In this document: one piece after another, positions 1 to 5,220 of the stretch
Numbering within the stretch: position 1 is the stretch's first letter
Layout of the letters: each line of letters begins with the position of its first letter
From: an uncultured Eubacteriales bacterium
GTDB lineage: Bacteria; Bacillota; Clostridia; Oscillospirales; Acutalibacteraceae
Assembly: GCA_934726435.1 (NCBI GenBank)
Contig: CAKVDR010000028.1
Coordinates: forward strand, 1-5,220
Direction: 5' to 3'
Length of the DNA stretch: 5,220 bases
Notes under the pieces: generated by a model
Told to the model about the DNA's origin: nothing
Seen by the model: only the letters and a program-made list of their open reading frames with translations
Database searches by the model: none
Made by a program: the position numbers and the translations under genes

Positions 1-1284
1 ACTATGCTCACAGTTGCGAGAAAAGCTTTTGAAAAAGGCAAAGAAATCTCAAGCATTAGCAATGACGTTAAAATCGTTTGGGAGCAAGTTTGCAAAGGTG
101 CAAAAGATGCGCTTGAAACAACCCCTGAGCTCTTGCCTGTGCTTAAAAAAGCAGGAGTAGTTGATGCTGGCGGAAAAGGTCTTTGCCTTATTTTCGAGGG
201 TATGCTTTCGGTTTTTAAAGATGATGTTATCATTGATTGCGACACCCCTGCTCAAAGCATTGAATCTGACGATGTTTTTAAAAATGCTGCAGCAGAATTT
301 GACGGAGATATCACGTTCACTTACTGCACCGAGTTCATAGTTAGAAGAAGCAGGCTTTGCAAGACTCCTACTGCAAAATTAAAAGCAAAGCTTCAAAGAA
401 TCGGAGATTGCGTTGTCGTTGTTGATGACGATGAAATCATCAAAGTTCATGTTCACACAGAAAACCCTGGTAAGGTTTTGCAAGAAGGCATTAAGTTTGG
501 TCAGTTTTTAACGGTTAAAATTGAAAACATGAAAGAGCAACACAGGCTTGCAGCCGAGGCTCAACGCGAAAAACTTCACAAAGAAGAAAAAGCGGAAGTT
601 TTTACCCCGAAAGACCCTGAAGAGGAATTCGGTTTCGTTGCAGTTGGTGCTGGAGACGGCGTTGTTAACCTTTTCAAAGAAATTGGCTGTAATAACGTTA
701 TAAGCGGCGGTCAAACAATGAACCCAAGCACTGATAAGATTGTTCAGGCAATTTTGGCAACTCCGGCAAAAACTGTTTATGTTTTCCCGAATAATAAAAA
801 CATTATTATGTCGGCTCAGCAGGCAGTTTCGCTTGTTAAAGACAGAGTTGTTATAATAATCCCAAGCAAAACTATTCCTCAGGGAATTTCCGCCATGCTT
901 TCGTTTGATGCCGGTCTTAGCGCAGAAGAAAATTTAAATGCTATGACGAGCGCAATGTCAAGAGTTAAAACAGGTCAAATAACTTTTGCGGCGAGAGATT
1001 CTGAATTCGGTGGAATTAAAATAAGAGAAAACGATATTTTAGCTCTTTCGGATGGCAAACTCGTTTTCAGCGGCAAAGACCCTGTTAAATGCGCAGTTAA
1101 ACTCGTGAAATCAATGGCTGACAAAAATTCTGAGTTCATTACCATAATATATGGCGAGAGCATCAGTCTTCAGCAGGCTCAAATGGTTAAGAGCATGGTT
1201 GAAACATCGCTTAAAGGAGCGGTCGAGATAAATTTAGTAAATGGCCAGCAACCTATTTATCATTTCATTTTGTCGGTTGAGTAA
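1..1284 (+). CDS. fakA: Fatty acid kinase subunit FakA (DAK2/YloV family), 5'-truncated by window edge
   Basis: FakA is the cytoplasmic ATP-dependent kinase that phosphorylates a fatty acid held by a FakB protein; the acyl-phosphate then feeds phospholipid synthesis through PlsX/PlsY. The frame is open from base 1. The first ATG (base 4) is internal, because TMLTVARKA matches the family's EGTMLTVAREA segment inside the DAK2 domain. Family proteins are about 550 residues, so about 120 N-terminal residues, including the metal/ATP-binding Asp cluster, lie upstream. Counting from that ATG, the end of the DAK2 domain shows PELLPVLKKAGVVDAGGKGL (residues 41-60). The middle domain has Cys108 in FTYCTEF and His149/His151 in KVHVHTENPG, which correspond to the zinc ligands described for Staphylococcus aureus FakA. 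A charged linker (about 178-208) leads to the C-terminal domain from about 210, with GGQTMNPST and the PNNKNIIMSAQQA segment. No frameshift is seen. The 14-base gap to recG is consistent with an operon; fakA-recG proximity is common in Firmicutes. Confidence 0.93.
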   Translation, partial: TMLTVARKAFEKGKEISSISNDVKIVWEQVCKGAKDALETTPELLPVLKKAGVVDAGGKGLCLIFEGMLSVFKDDVIIDCDTPAQSIESDDVFKNAAAEFDGDITFTYCTEFIVRRSRLCKTPTAKLKAKLQRIGDCVVVVDDDEIIKVHVHTENPGKVLQEGIKFGQFLTVKIENMKEQHRLAAEAQREKLHKEEKAEVFTPKDPEEEFGFVAVGAGDGVVNLFKEIGCNNVISGGQTMNPSTDKIVQAILATPAKTVYVFPNNKNIIMSAQQAVSLVKDRVVIIIPSKTIPQGISAMLSFDAGLSAEENLNAMTSAMSRVKTGQITFAARDSEFGGIKIRENDILALSDGKLVFSGKDPVKCAVKLVKSMADKNSEFITIIYGESISLQQAQMVKSMVETSLKGAVEINLVNGQQPIYHFILSVE

Positions 1285-1288
1285 TTTT

Positions 1289-1293
1289 GGAGG
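1289..1293 (+). promoter_or_regulatory. Ribosome binding site of recG
   Basis: GGAGG lies five bases before ATG 1299. It decides the recG start: a longer reading from TTG 1287 would place this site inside the gene and has no Shine-Dalgarno of its own. Confidence 0.8.
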
Positions 1294-1298
1294 TCTTG

Positions 1299-3305
1299 AT
1301 GGATATCGAGAGTTTGAAAGGAGTTGGCGCCAAGACGGCGCTGCTTCTTCGGAGTTTAAATATAAATACAGTTAAAGATTTGATTGATTTTTACCCTCGC
1401 TGTTACGAAAATTTTAGTAACCCAACTACAATTCAATTTGCAAAAGGCAGGAAGATTTCCTGCGTGAAAATTAAAGTGATTTCGAAGTTTTTTCCTTCAA
1501 TGTTAAAAAGCGGTAGGTTTATTTATAGGCTTGCCGCTTCTGACGGTACGGATGGTTTGGAAATCATTTTTTTTAATTCAAAATATTCTTATGAAAAGTT
1601 GAAAGTTGGCAGTGAATATGTTTTGCTTGGCGCTGTTACTGTTAATAACGGCAAATACCAGATGCTTTCCCCGAAAATAAAAGAATCAAACCAAGATTTA
1701 GTTCCTGTTTATTCGCTTTGCAAGGGTCTTACTTCGAAAAAAATTGCGTCGCTTGTTAAAAACGCTTTTGATTTAGTCTCGAAGAATTACCCTACCGATA
1801 TTTTCCCTGAAAAAATTTTAAAAGAAAAAGATCTTTGCAAGATTTCTTTCGCTGTTAGGAATATTCATTTCCCGAGCGATTTAGAGTCGCTGGAGGCAGC
1901 AAGGAGACGTCTTATTTTCGAAGAGTTTTTCTTTTACCATTTGAGCATGAAATCGCTCAAAAAACAGGCTAGGCAAAAAAGCAAAGTTGTGGTTAAAAAT
2001 GATTATTCCGAGGAATTTTACGCGAAACTTCCTTTTAAAATAACTGATGAGCAGAGAAAAGTTGTTTCGGAGTGCCTTAATGATATGCAAGGCCTTTCGA
2101 TGAACAGGCTTTTGCAGGGTGATGTTGGTTCCGGCAAAACTGTTACAGCCGCGGCAATTGCATATTCTGTTGTTAAAAACGGCTACCAAGTGGCTTTCAT
2201 GGCGCCGACTGAGCTCTTGGCAACTCAGCATTTTGAAACGCTTAAAGAGTTTTTTAAAGATTTAAACGTTAAAACTGAGCTCATTTGTGGTTCGATGAGA
2301 GCTAAAGCTAAACGAAATGCTTATGAAAATGCAGCTTTTGGAATTGCTGATATTGTTGTTGGCACGCACGCAATAATTTCAGATAATTTAGTTTTTAAAA
2401 ATTTGGGATTCATAATAACTGATGAACAGCACAGATTCGGGGTTAATCAAAGGGGAAAATTGGCCGAAAAGGGCGACGCACCTCATGTGCTGGTTATGTC
2501 CGCTACACCGATTCCAAGAAGCCTTGCAATGATAGTTTATGGCGACCTTGATATTTCGGTTTTAAACTCTGTTTTGCCCGGCAGACAAAAAATTGACACT
2601 TTTAGAATTACGACTGATAAACGCGCGAGAATGTACGGCTTTTTGAGCAATGCAATTTCAAATAACGAACAGGTTTATATCGTTTGTGCCAGCATCGAAG
2701 AAAACGAAAATGACGTTCTTGACGTTGAAACTTGCAGGCAGATGCTTCTTGACTATGGTTTTAAAACTGAAGAGGTTTGTATTCTCCACGGTAAAATGAG
2801 GCCTACCGAGAAAGATTTTATAATGAAAGAGTTTATTGAAGGAAAAATAAAAGTGCTTATTTCCACGACTGTTATAGAAGTTGGAATAGACGTTCCGAAC
2901 GCAACAGTTATGGTCATTGAAAACGCCGAAAGATTTGGCATTTCGCAGCTTCATCAGTTAAGAGGAAGAGTTGGCCGCGGAAGTAAAAAATCTTATTGCA
3001 TTTTGGTTTCGGATTCAAAAGGCAAAGAATCTGCAAGAAGATTTTCTGCAATGAAAAATTCTTCAGATGGCTTTTATCTTTCGCAAGAAGACCTCGAAAT
3101 TCGAGGCCCGGGGGATTTTTTCGGAGTGAACCAGCACGGAGTTCCGAACATAAAAATGGTGACTAAATTTGAAGATATGCCGGTTGTTAAGAAAGCTCAG
3201 GAATTTGCAGGTGAGTTTTTTGAGTTCATTGATGAGCCTGAATTTGCGAAAATAAAAGAGAAACTTGAAAAAATTCAAAACAATGATGGCAAAATAATTT
3301 TCTAG
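1299..3305 (+). CDS. recG: ATP-dependent DNA helicase RecG
   Basis: RecG is a superfamily 2 double-strand DNA translocase that regresses stalled replication forks and processes Holliday junctions and R-loops. The protein has 668 residues from ATG 1299, close to the family's usual 680-690. The N-terminal wedge region begins with a helix-hairpin-helix-like SLKGVGAKTALLL (residues 4-16) and continues into an OB-fold-like part (about 50-130). The helicase motifs are intact: Walker A GDVGSGKT (274-281), motif Ia APTELLATQH, motif II DEQHRFG (375-381), motif III SATPIPR (401-407), motif V TTVIEVGIDVPN (523-534) and motif VI HQLRGRVGRG (552-561). The C-terminal TRG region follows at EIRGPGDFFG (600-609), but its next residues read VNQHG where TRQxG is usual. 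The start was chosen for GGAGG at 1289-1293. The gene is separated from acpS by 15 bases. In B. subtilis recG likewise lies downstream of the fakA homologue yloV, with the serine dehydratase genes between them; those are absent here. Confidence 0.98.
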   Translation: MDIESLKGVGAKTALLLRSLNINTVKDLIDFYPRCYENFSNPTTIQFAKGRKISCVKIKVISKFFPSMLKSGRFIYRLAASDGTDGLEIIFFNSKYSYEKLKVGSEYVLLGAVTVNNGKYQMLSPKIKESNQDLVPVYSLCKGLTSKKIASLVKNAFDLVSKNYPTDIFPEKILKEKDLCKISFAVRNIHFPSDLESLEAARRRLIFEEFFFYHLSMKSLKKQARQKSKVVVKNDYSEEFYAKLPFKITDEQRKVVSECLNDMQGLSMNRLLQGDVGSGKTVTAAAIAYSVVKNGYQVAFMAPTELLATQHFETLKEFFKDLNVKTELICGSMRAKAKRNAYENAAFGIADIVVGTHAIISDNLVFKNLGFIITDEQHRFGVNQRGKLAEKGDAPHVLVMSATPIPRSLAMIVYGDLDISVLNSVLPGRQKIDTFRITTDKRARMYGFLSNAISNNEQVYIVCASIEENENDVLDVETCRQMLLDYGFKTEEVCILHGKMRPTEKDFIMKEFIEGKIKVLISTTVIEVGIDVPNATVMVIENAERFGISQLHQLRGRVGRGSKKSYCILVSDSKGKESARRFSAMKNSSDGFYLSQEDLEIRGPGDFFGVNQHGVPNIKMVTKFEDMPVVKKAQEFAGEFFEFIDEPEFAKIKEKLEKIQNNDGKIIF

Positions 3306-3307
3306 CT

Positions 3308-3317
3308 AAGGGGTGAT
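3308..3317 (+). promoter_or_regulatory. Ribosome binding site of acpS
   Basis: AAGGGGTGAT is an extended complement of the 16S rRNA 3' end, with one mismatch to AAGGAGGTGAT-type sites. It ends three bases before TTG 3321 and supports that non-ATG start. Confidence 0.75.
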
Positions 3318-3320
3318 TTT

Positions 3321-3686
3321 TTGTTTTCAGTTGGAATTGATATGGTTGAAATTTCAAGAATTGAAAAATCTATGAAAAGACCAAGCTTTTTAAAATTTGT
3401 TTTCAGCGAAGAAGAAATATTTTATTTTGAAGAAAAGAATTTCCCTTGCCAAAGTATAGCGGCGGCGTTCTGCGCTAAAGAAGCCTTTTCGAAAGCCATG
3501 GGAACAGGCCTGAGAGGCTTTAAACTAAAAGAAATCGAACTTCTGCATGATGACCTTGGTGCGCCTTATATTTCTTTAAAAGGAAACGCAAAAAAACTTT
3601 TTAGCGGTAAGATAGCTAATATCTCGGTAAGCTTAACTCACACGAAGAACTATGCTTCGGCGGTAGTTTTGTGCGAAAAAAATTAA
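3321..3686 (+). CDS. acpS: Holo-[acyl-carrier-protein] synthase (4'-phosphopantetheinyl transferase)
   Basis: AcpS transfers 4'-phosphopantetheine from coenzyme A to a serine of apo-ACP, making the active carrier for fatty acid synthesis in the cytoplasm. The protein has 121 residues, the normal size for the trimeric AcpS type. The hallmark motifs are present: SVGIDMVEISRIE (residues 3-15, Mg-binding Asp7), FSEEE (28-32), AAAFCAKEAFSKAMGTG (47-63, metal ligand Glu54 and Lys58) and the C-terminal SVSLTHTKNYASAVV (102-116). The TTG start is chosen because the strong ribosome binding site at 3308-3317 fits it, and because the next ATG (3342 region) would remove Asp7. It is followed after 17 bases by nnrD, a pairing common in Firmicutes and other bacteria. 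No missing residue or frameshift is seen. Confidence 0.96.
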   Translation: MFSVGIDMVEISRIEKSMKRPSFLKFVFSEEEIFYFEEKNFPCQSIAAAFCAKEAFSKAMGTGLRGFKLKEIELLHDDLGAPYISLKGNAKKLFSGKIANISVSLTHTKNYASAVVLCEKN

Positions 3687-3688
3687 TT

Positions 3689-3696
3689 AAGGAGGA
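3689..3696 (+). promoter_or_regulatory. Ribosome binding site of nnrD
   Basis: AAGGAGGA lies seven bases before ATG 3704, immediately after the acpS stop at 3684-3686. It favours ATG 3704 over the GTG at 3671, which would overlap acpS and add 11 lysine-rich residues unlike the family. Confidence 0.85.
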
Positions 3697-3703
3697 ATTT
3701 AGC

Positions 3704-4588
3704 ATGGAAAAATATCAATACATGAGTCTTGTAACTGAAGAAATGGTTAAATATAAACTCCCAAAAAGATGTGAATATTTTCACAAAGGAGATTTCGGCA
3801 AGCTTTTCGCGGTTTGTGGCAGTAAAAAAATGCCCGGAGCGGCTTTGTTCGTTATAAATGCGGCGATAAAAACCGGCGTTGGGACGATCAAAGCATGTGT
3901 TGTGCCCTCGGTTTACAAGAAAATTGAAAATTTTGAACCCACATTTTTCATTGCAGGAGAAGATGAAGAAGGTTTCATGACTAATGAATCTTTAAACGAA
4001 ATGATAGCGGAGCTTAATTCCTGCACGGCTGCGGTTGTGGGCCCCGGCCTTGGCCTTAATGAAAATACGAGAGAGATTGTTTATGAAATAATAAGAAAAT
4101 CTGAGATTCCGCTGGTTATTGATGCTGACGGAATAAATGCCGTTTCGCAGAATATAGATGTATTGAAAGAATCTAAATGTAAAATTATTCTAACGCCGCA
4201 TTTTAAAGAAATGTCTCGCCTTAGCGGCCTTAGCATTGAAGAAATCAAAAGAGATAAAATTCAGTGCGCAAGTGAATTTGCTCGAAATTATGGTGTTACA
4301 GTAGCTTTAAAGGGCCCTAAAACCGTTATTTGCGACGAAAACGAGAATATATTTGTCAGTAGCACGGGCAACGTTGGAATGGCGAAAGGTGGCAGCGGAG
4401 ATGTTCTTGCGGGAATTATAGGTTCTTTGGCAGCTCAGGGTATCTCGCTTCTTGACGCGGGAATTTGCGGGGTTTTTATTCATAGTTTGGCCGGAGATCT
4501 TTGCAAAGAAAGTTATTCGAGCGTTTCAATGACTCCTACGGATATTATAAGAAAGCTGCCGGAAATATTTTTGAATTTCGGATTGTAA
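3704..4588 (+). CDS. nnrD: ADP/ATP-dependent (S)-NAD(P)H-hydrate dehydratase, stand-alone YjeF C-terminal domain
   Basis: NnrD dehydrates (S)-NAD(P)HX, a hydrated form of NAD(P)H made by heat or by side reactions, back to NAD(P)H using ADP (bacterial type) or ATP. The protein has 294 residues from ATG 3704. It has the ribokinase-like fold motifs of the family: HKGDFGKLFAVCGS (27-40), GAALFVINAAIKTGVGTIK (45-63), VVGPGLG (111-117), DADGIN (140-145), LTPHFKEMSRLSG (163-175), LKGPKTVI (202-209) and the catalytic/nucleotide site STGNVGMAKGGSGDVLAGI (220-238, with Asp233 the likely catalytic base). The end, MTPTDIIRKLPEIF, is also typical. The N-terminal YjeF/NnrE epimerase domain found in many bifunctional Nnr proteins is absent: the protein begins about 20 residues before the dehydratase domain, as in B. 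subtilis YxkO. The usual PHPGE motif reads PHFKE (165-169). Its stop overlaps the ribosome binding site of the next gene, suggesting translational coupling. Confidence 0.94.
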   Translation: MEKYQYMSLVTEEMVKYKLPKRCEYFHKGDFGKLFAVCGSKKMPGAALFVINAAIKTGVGTIKACVVPSVYKKIENFEPTFFIAGEDEEGFMTNESLNEMIAELNSCTAAVVGPGLGLNENTREIVYEIIRKSEIPLVIDADGINAVSQNIDVLKESKCKIILTPHFKEMSRLSGLSIEEIKRDKIQCASEFARNYGVTVALKGPKTVICDENENIFVSSTGNVGMAKGGSGDVLAGIIGSLAAQGISLLDAGICGVFIHSLAGDLCKESYSSVSMTPTDIIRKLPEIFLNFGL

Positions 4589-4594
4589 GGTGAT
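4587..4594 (+). promoter_or_regulatory. Ribosome binding site of the lipoprotein gene, overlapping the nnrD stop
   Basis: AAGGTGAT starts within the nnrD TAA stop (4586-4588) and ends three bases before TTG 4598. The overlap suggests that translation of the lipoprotein is coupled to nnrD. Confidence 0.7.
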
Positions 4595-4597
4595 TTC

Positions 4598-5104
4598 TTG
4601 AAAAAATTTTTTGCTATGTTTTGTGTTTTGTCTGCGCCTTTTTTTCTTGCAGGCTGCCAAAACGCAGTGGATAGCCAAATTCCTAAAATTGATTCCAATA
4701 TTGAAAGCAACGTTAAAATTTCTTCCCAAGAAACTGAATATAGTTTCAAAGTTTTTCATTCTCCCGAGGGTCTTACCACGGTTAGCTTTACTTCGCCGCA
4801 GAATTTGAAAGATTTTACGATTTCGCGTAATGGAGGCAAATTCGAAGTAACCCAAGGAGGCCTTCAAGCACAATATATGAAAGACCCCTTGCCGCAAAAT
4901 GCTGCGGTTAAGTATTTTATGGACATTTTGGACGCTCTTAGTAGCGAAGAAAGAAATTTTAACTTGAAAAGTGAAGAAGAAGGCGAAAAAACATATAAAG
5001 GAACGATTGAAAACAGCGAATGTGAGGTCGTTTTGAACAATAAAGGAAATATAATAAGAATTTCTGCGCAAAATCCTGCAATGGAAGCAGAATTTGAAGG
5101 ATAA
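4598..5104 (+). CDS. Small secreted lipoprotein of unknown function
   Basis: I do not recognise a named family. The 168-residue product has a lipoprotein signal peptide: MKK, a hydrophobic stretch (residues 4-18) and the lipobox LAGC (17-20), so Cys20 should be diacylated and the mature protein held on the outer face of the membrane. The mature part has no further membrane segment. It looks rich in beta strands with repeated short polar/hydrophobic alternation, for example SFKVFHSPEGLTTVSFTSP (49-67), and is acidic towards the end. There is one other mature cysteine (Cys142). The TTG start is preferred because of AAGGTGAT at 4587-4594 and because the next Met (residue 7) would lose the positive signal-peptide start. 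Context: B. subtilis carries the LolA-like sporulation lipoprotein gene ydcC between acpS and alr, so this may be a positional counterpart. That is inference from location and size only; similarity in sequence is not evident by eye. Confidence 0.85.
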   Translation: MKKFFAMFCVLSAPFFLAGCQNAVDSQIPKIDSNIESNVKISSQETEYSFKVFHSPEGLTTVSFTSPQNLKDFTISRNGGKFEVTQGGLQAQYMKDPLPQNAAVKYFMDILDALSSEERNFNLKSEEEGEKTYKGTIENSECEVVLNNKGNIIRISAQNPAMEAEFEG

Positions 5105-5115
5105 TCGAAAATGTG

Positions 5116-5144
5116 TATTGCAAATTGATGCCATTTTTGTAATA
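5116..5144 (+). other. Weak AT-rich inverted repeat (stem-loop) downstream of the lipoprotein gene
   Basis: TATTGCAAA (5116-5124) can pair with TTTGTAATA (5136-5144): nine pairs, one of them G-U, around an 11-base loop. Only one G-C pair is present and no T-run follows, so it is a poor intrinsic terminator. It lies over the proposed promoter at 5118-5146 and the symmetry may partly reflect that. Confidence 0.3.
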
Positions 5145-5146
5145 AT
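5118..5146 (+). promoter_or_regulatory. Possible sigma-A-type extended -10 promoter for the next gene
   Basis: A -35-like TTGCAA (5118-5123, 4 of 6 to TTGACA) is followed after 17 bases by AATAAT (5141-5146, 5 of 6 to TATAAT), preceded by the extended -10 element TGT (5138-5140). Transcription would begin near 5153 and give a leader of about 70 bases before the gene starting beyond the window. In AT-rich DNA such matches arise by chance, so this is tentative. Confidence 0.4.
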
Positions 5147-5210
5147 GTTGAAACAAAATGTTAAAAAGTAACGAAGTGAAAAAATATTCAGAAAAAGTGT
5201 TGACAAGACG

Positions 5211-5219
5211 GGAGGTGAT
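5211..5219 (+). promoter_or_regulatory. Ribosome binding site of a gene starting just beyond the window
   Basis: GGAGGTGAT is an exact complement of the 16S rRNA 3' end (anti-Shine-Dalgarno region). No start codon follows within the window, so the gene should begin within a few bases after 5220 on the plus strand. From the Firmicute order acpS-lipoprotein-alr-mazEF, alr or a mazE/mazF-type gene is a reasonable guess, but nothing of its coding sequence is visible. Confidence 0.75.
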
Positions 5220-5220
5220 A

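Noticed and set aside
1..1284. Treating the ATG at base 4 as the true fakA start
   Set aside because: The sequence there matches the interior of the DAK2 domain and the frame is open to the window edge; the gene is cut by the window, not naturally short.
1881..2231. Minus-strand open frame of 116 codons inside recG
   Set aside because: It lies opposite the conserved Walker A region of recG and its product resembles no family; it is a shadow frame.
3671..3703. GTG start for nnrD overlapping acpS
   Set aside because: The 11 extra residues are not family-like and the ideal AAGGAGGA site at 3689-3696 points to ATG 3704.
5116..5144. Stem-loop as an intrinsic terminator of the operon
   Set aside because: The stem is nearly all A-T pairs and is followed by AATGTTGAAAC rather than a T-run.
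5200..5205. Perfect -35 hexamer TTGACA
   Set aside because: It sits only five bases upstream of the GGAGGTGAT ribosome binding site, so a matching -10 would fall at or beyond the window edge, inside the next gene's start region. Probably coincidental for that gene.
4526..5206. Long minus-strand open frame of 226 codons opposite the lipoprotein gene
   Set aside because: It is antisense to a gene with a clear lipobox and ribosome binding site, overlaps the end of nnrD, and its product is Phe/Lys/Arg/Ile-rich with no recognisable domain, as expected for a shadow of AT-rich coding DNA.
1..5220. Mobile element, CRISPR array, tRNA, riboswitch or direct repeat
   Set aside because: Reading both strands showed no transposase or integrase motif, no regularly spaced repeats, no cloverleaf-like region and no non-coding stretch longer than 116 bases.

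Overview
The window is an AT-rich stretch carrying one compact, entirely plus-strand gene block. The likely host is a low-GC Firmicute, probably class Clostridia. Three things point there: the gene order fakA-recG and acpS-nnrD-lipoprotein; strong Shine-Dalgarno sequences, several extending into the GGTGAT form that pairs with the end of 16S rRNA; and repeated use of TTG start codons. The exact genus cannot be read from the sequence.

Layout: (1) 1-1284, the 3' three quarters of fakA (yloV-type, DAK2 domain), whose start lies upstream of the window; (2) 1299-3305, recG, complete; (3) 3321-3686, acpS, complete, TTG start; (4) 3704-4588, nnrD, a stand-alone NAD(P)H-hydrate dehydratase; (5) 4598-5104, a small lipoprotein of unknown function, TTG start; (6) 5105-5220, a non-coding stretch with a possible extended -10 promoter, a weak AT-rich stem-loop and, at the very end, a near-perfect ribosome binding site for a gene that starts just outside the window.

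The gaps between the five genes are 9 to 17 bases, so they are probably one transcription unit with partial translational coupling. Two genes concern lipid supply: FakA phosphorylates exogenous fatty acids bound to FakB, and AcpS activates acyl carrier protein. RecG rescues stalled replication forks. NnrD repairs damaged NAD(P)H. The lipoprotein sits where Bacillus subtilis has ydcC, between acpS and alr. This is mostly a housekeeping region. I see no RNA gene, CRISPR array, insertion sequence, phage gene or defence system, and no convincing undescribed system. The most open questions are the unknown lipoprotein, a few changed family motifs (RecG TRG region, NnrD PHPGE motif) and the 3' intergenic regulatory region.
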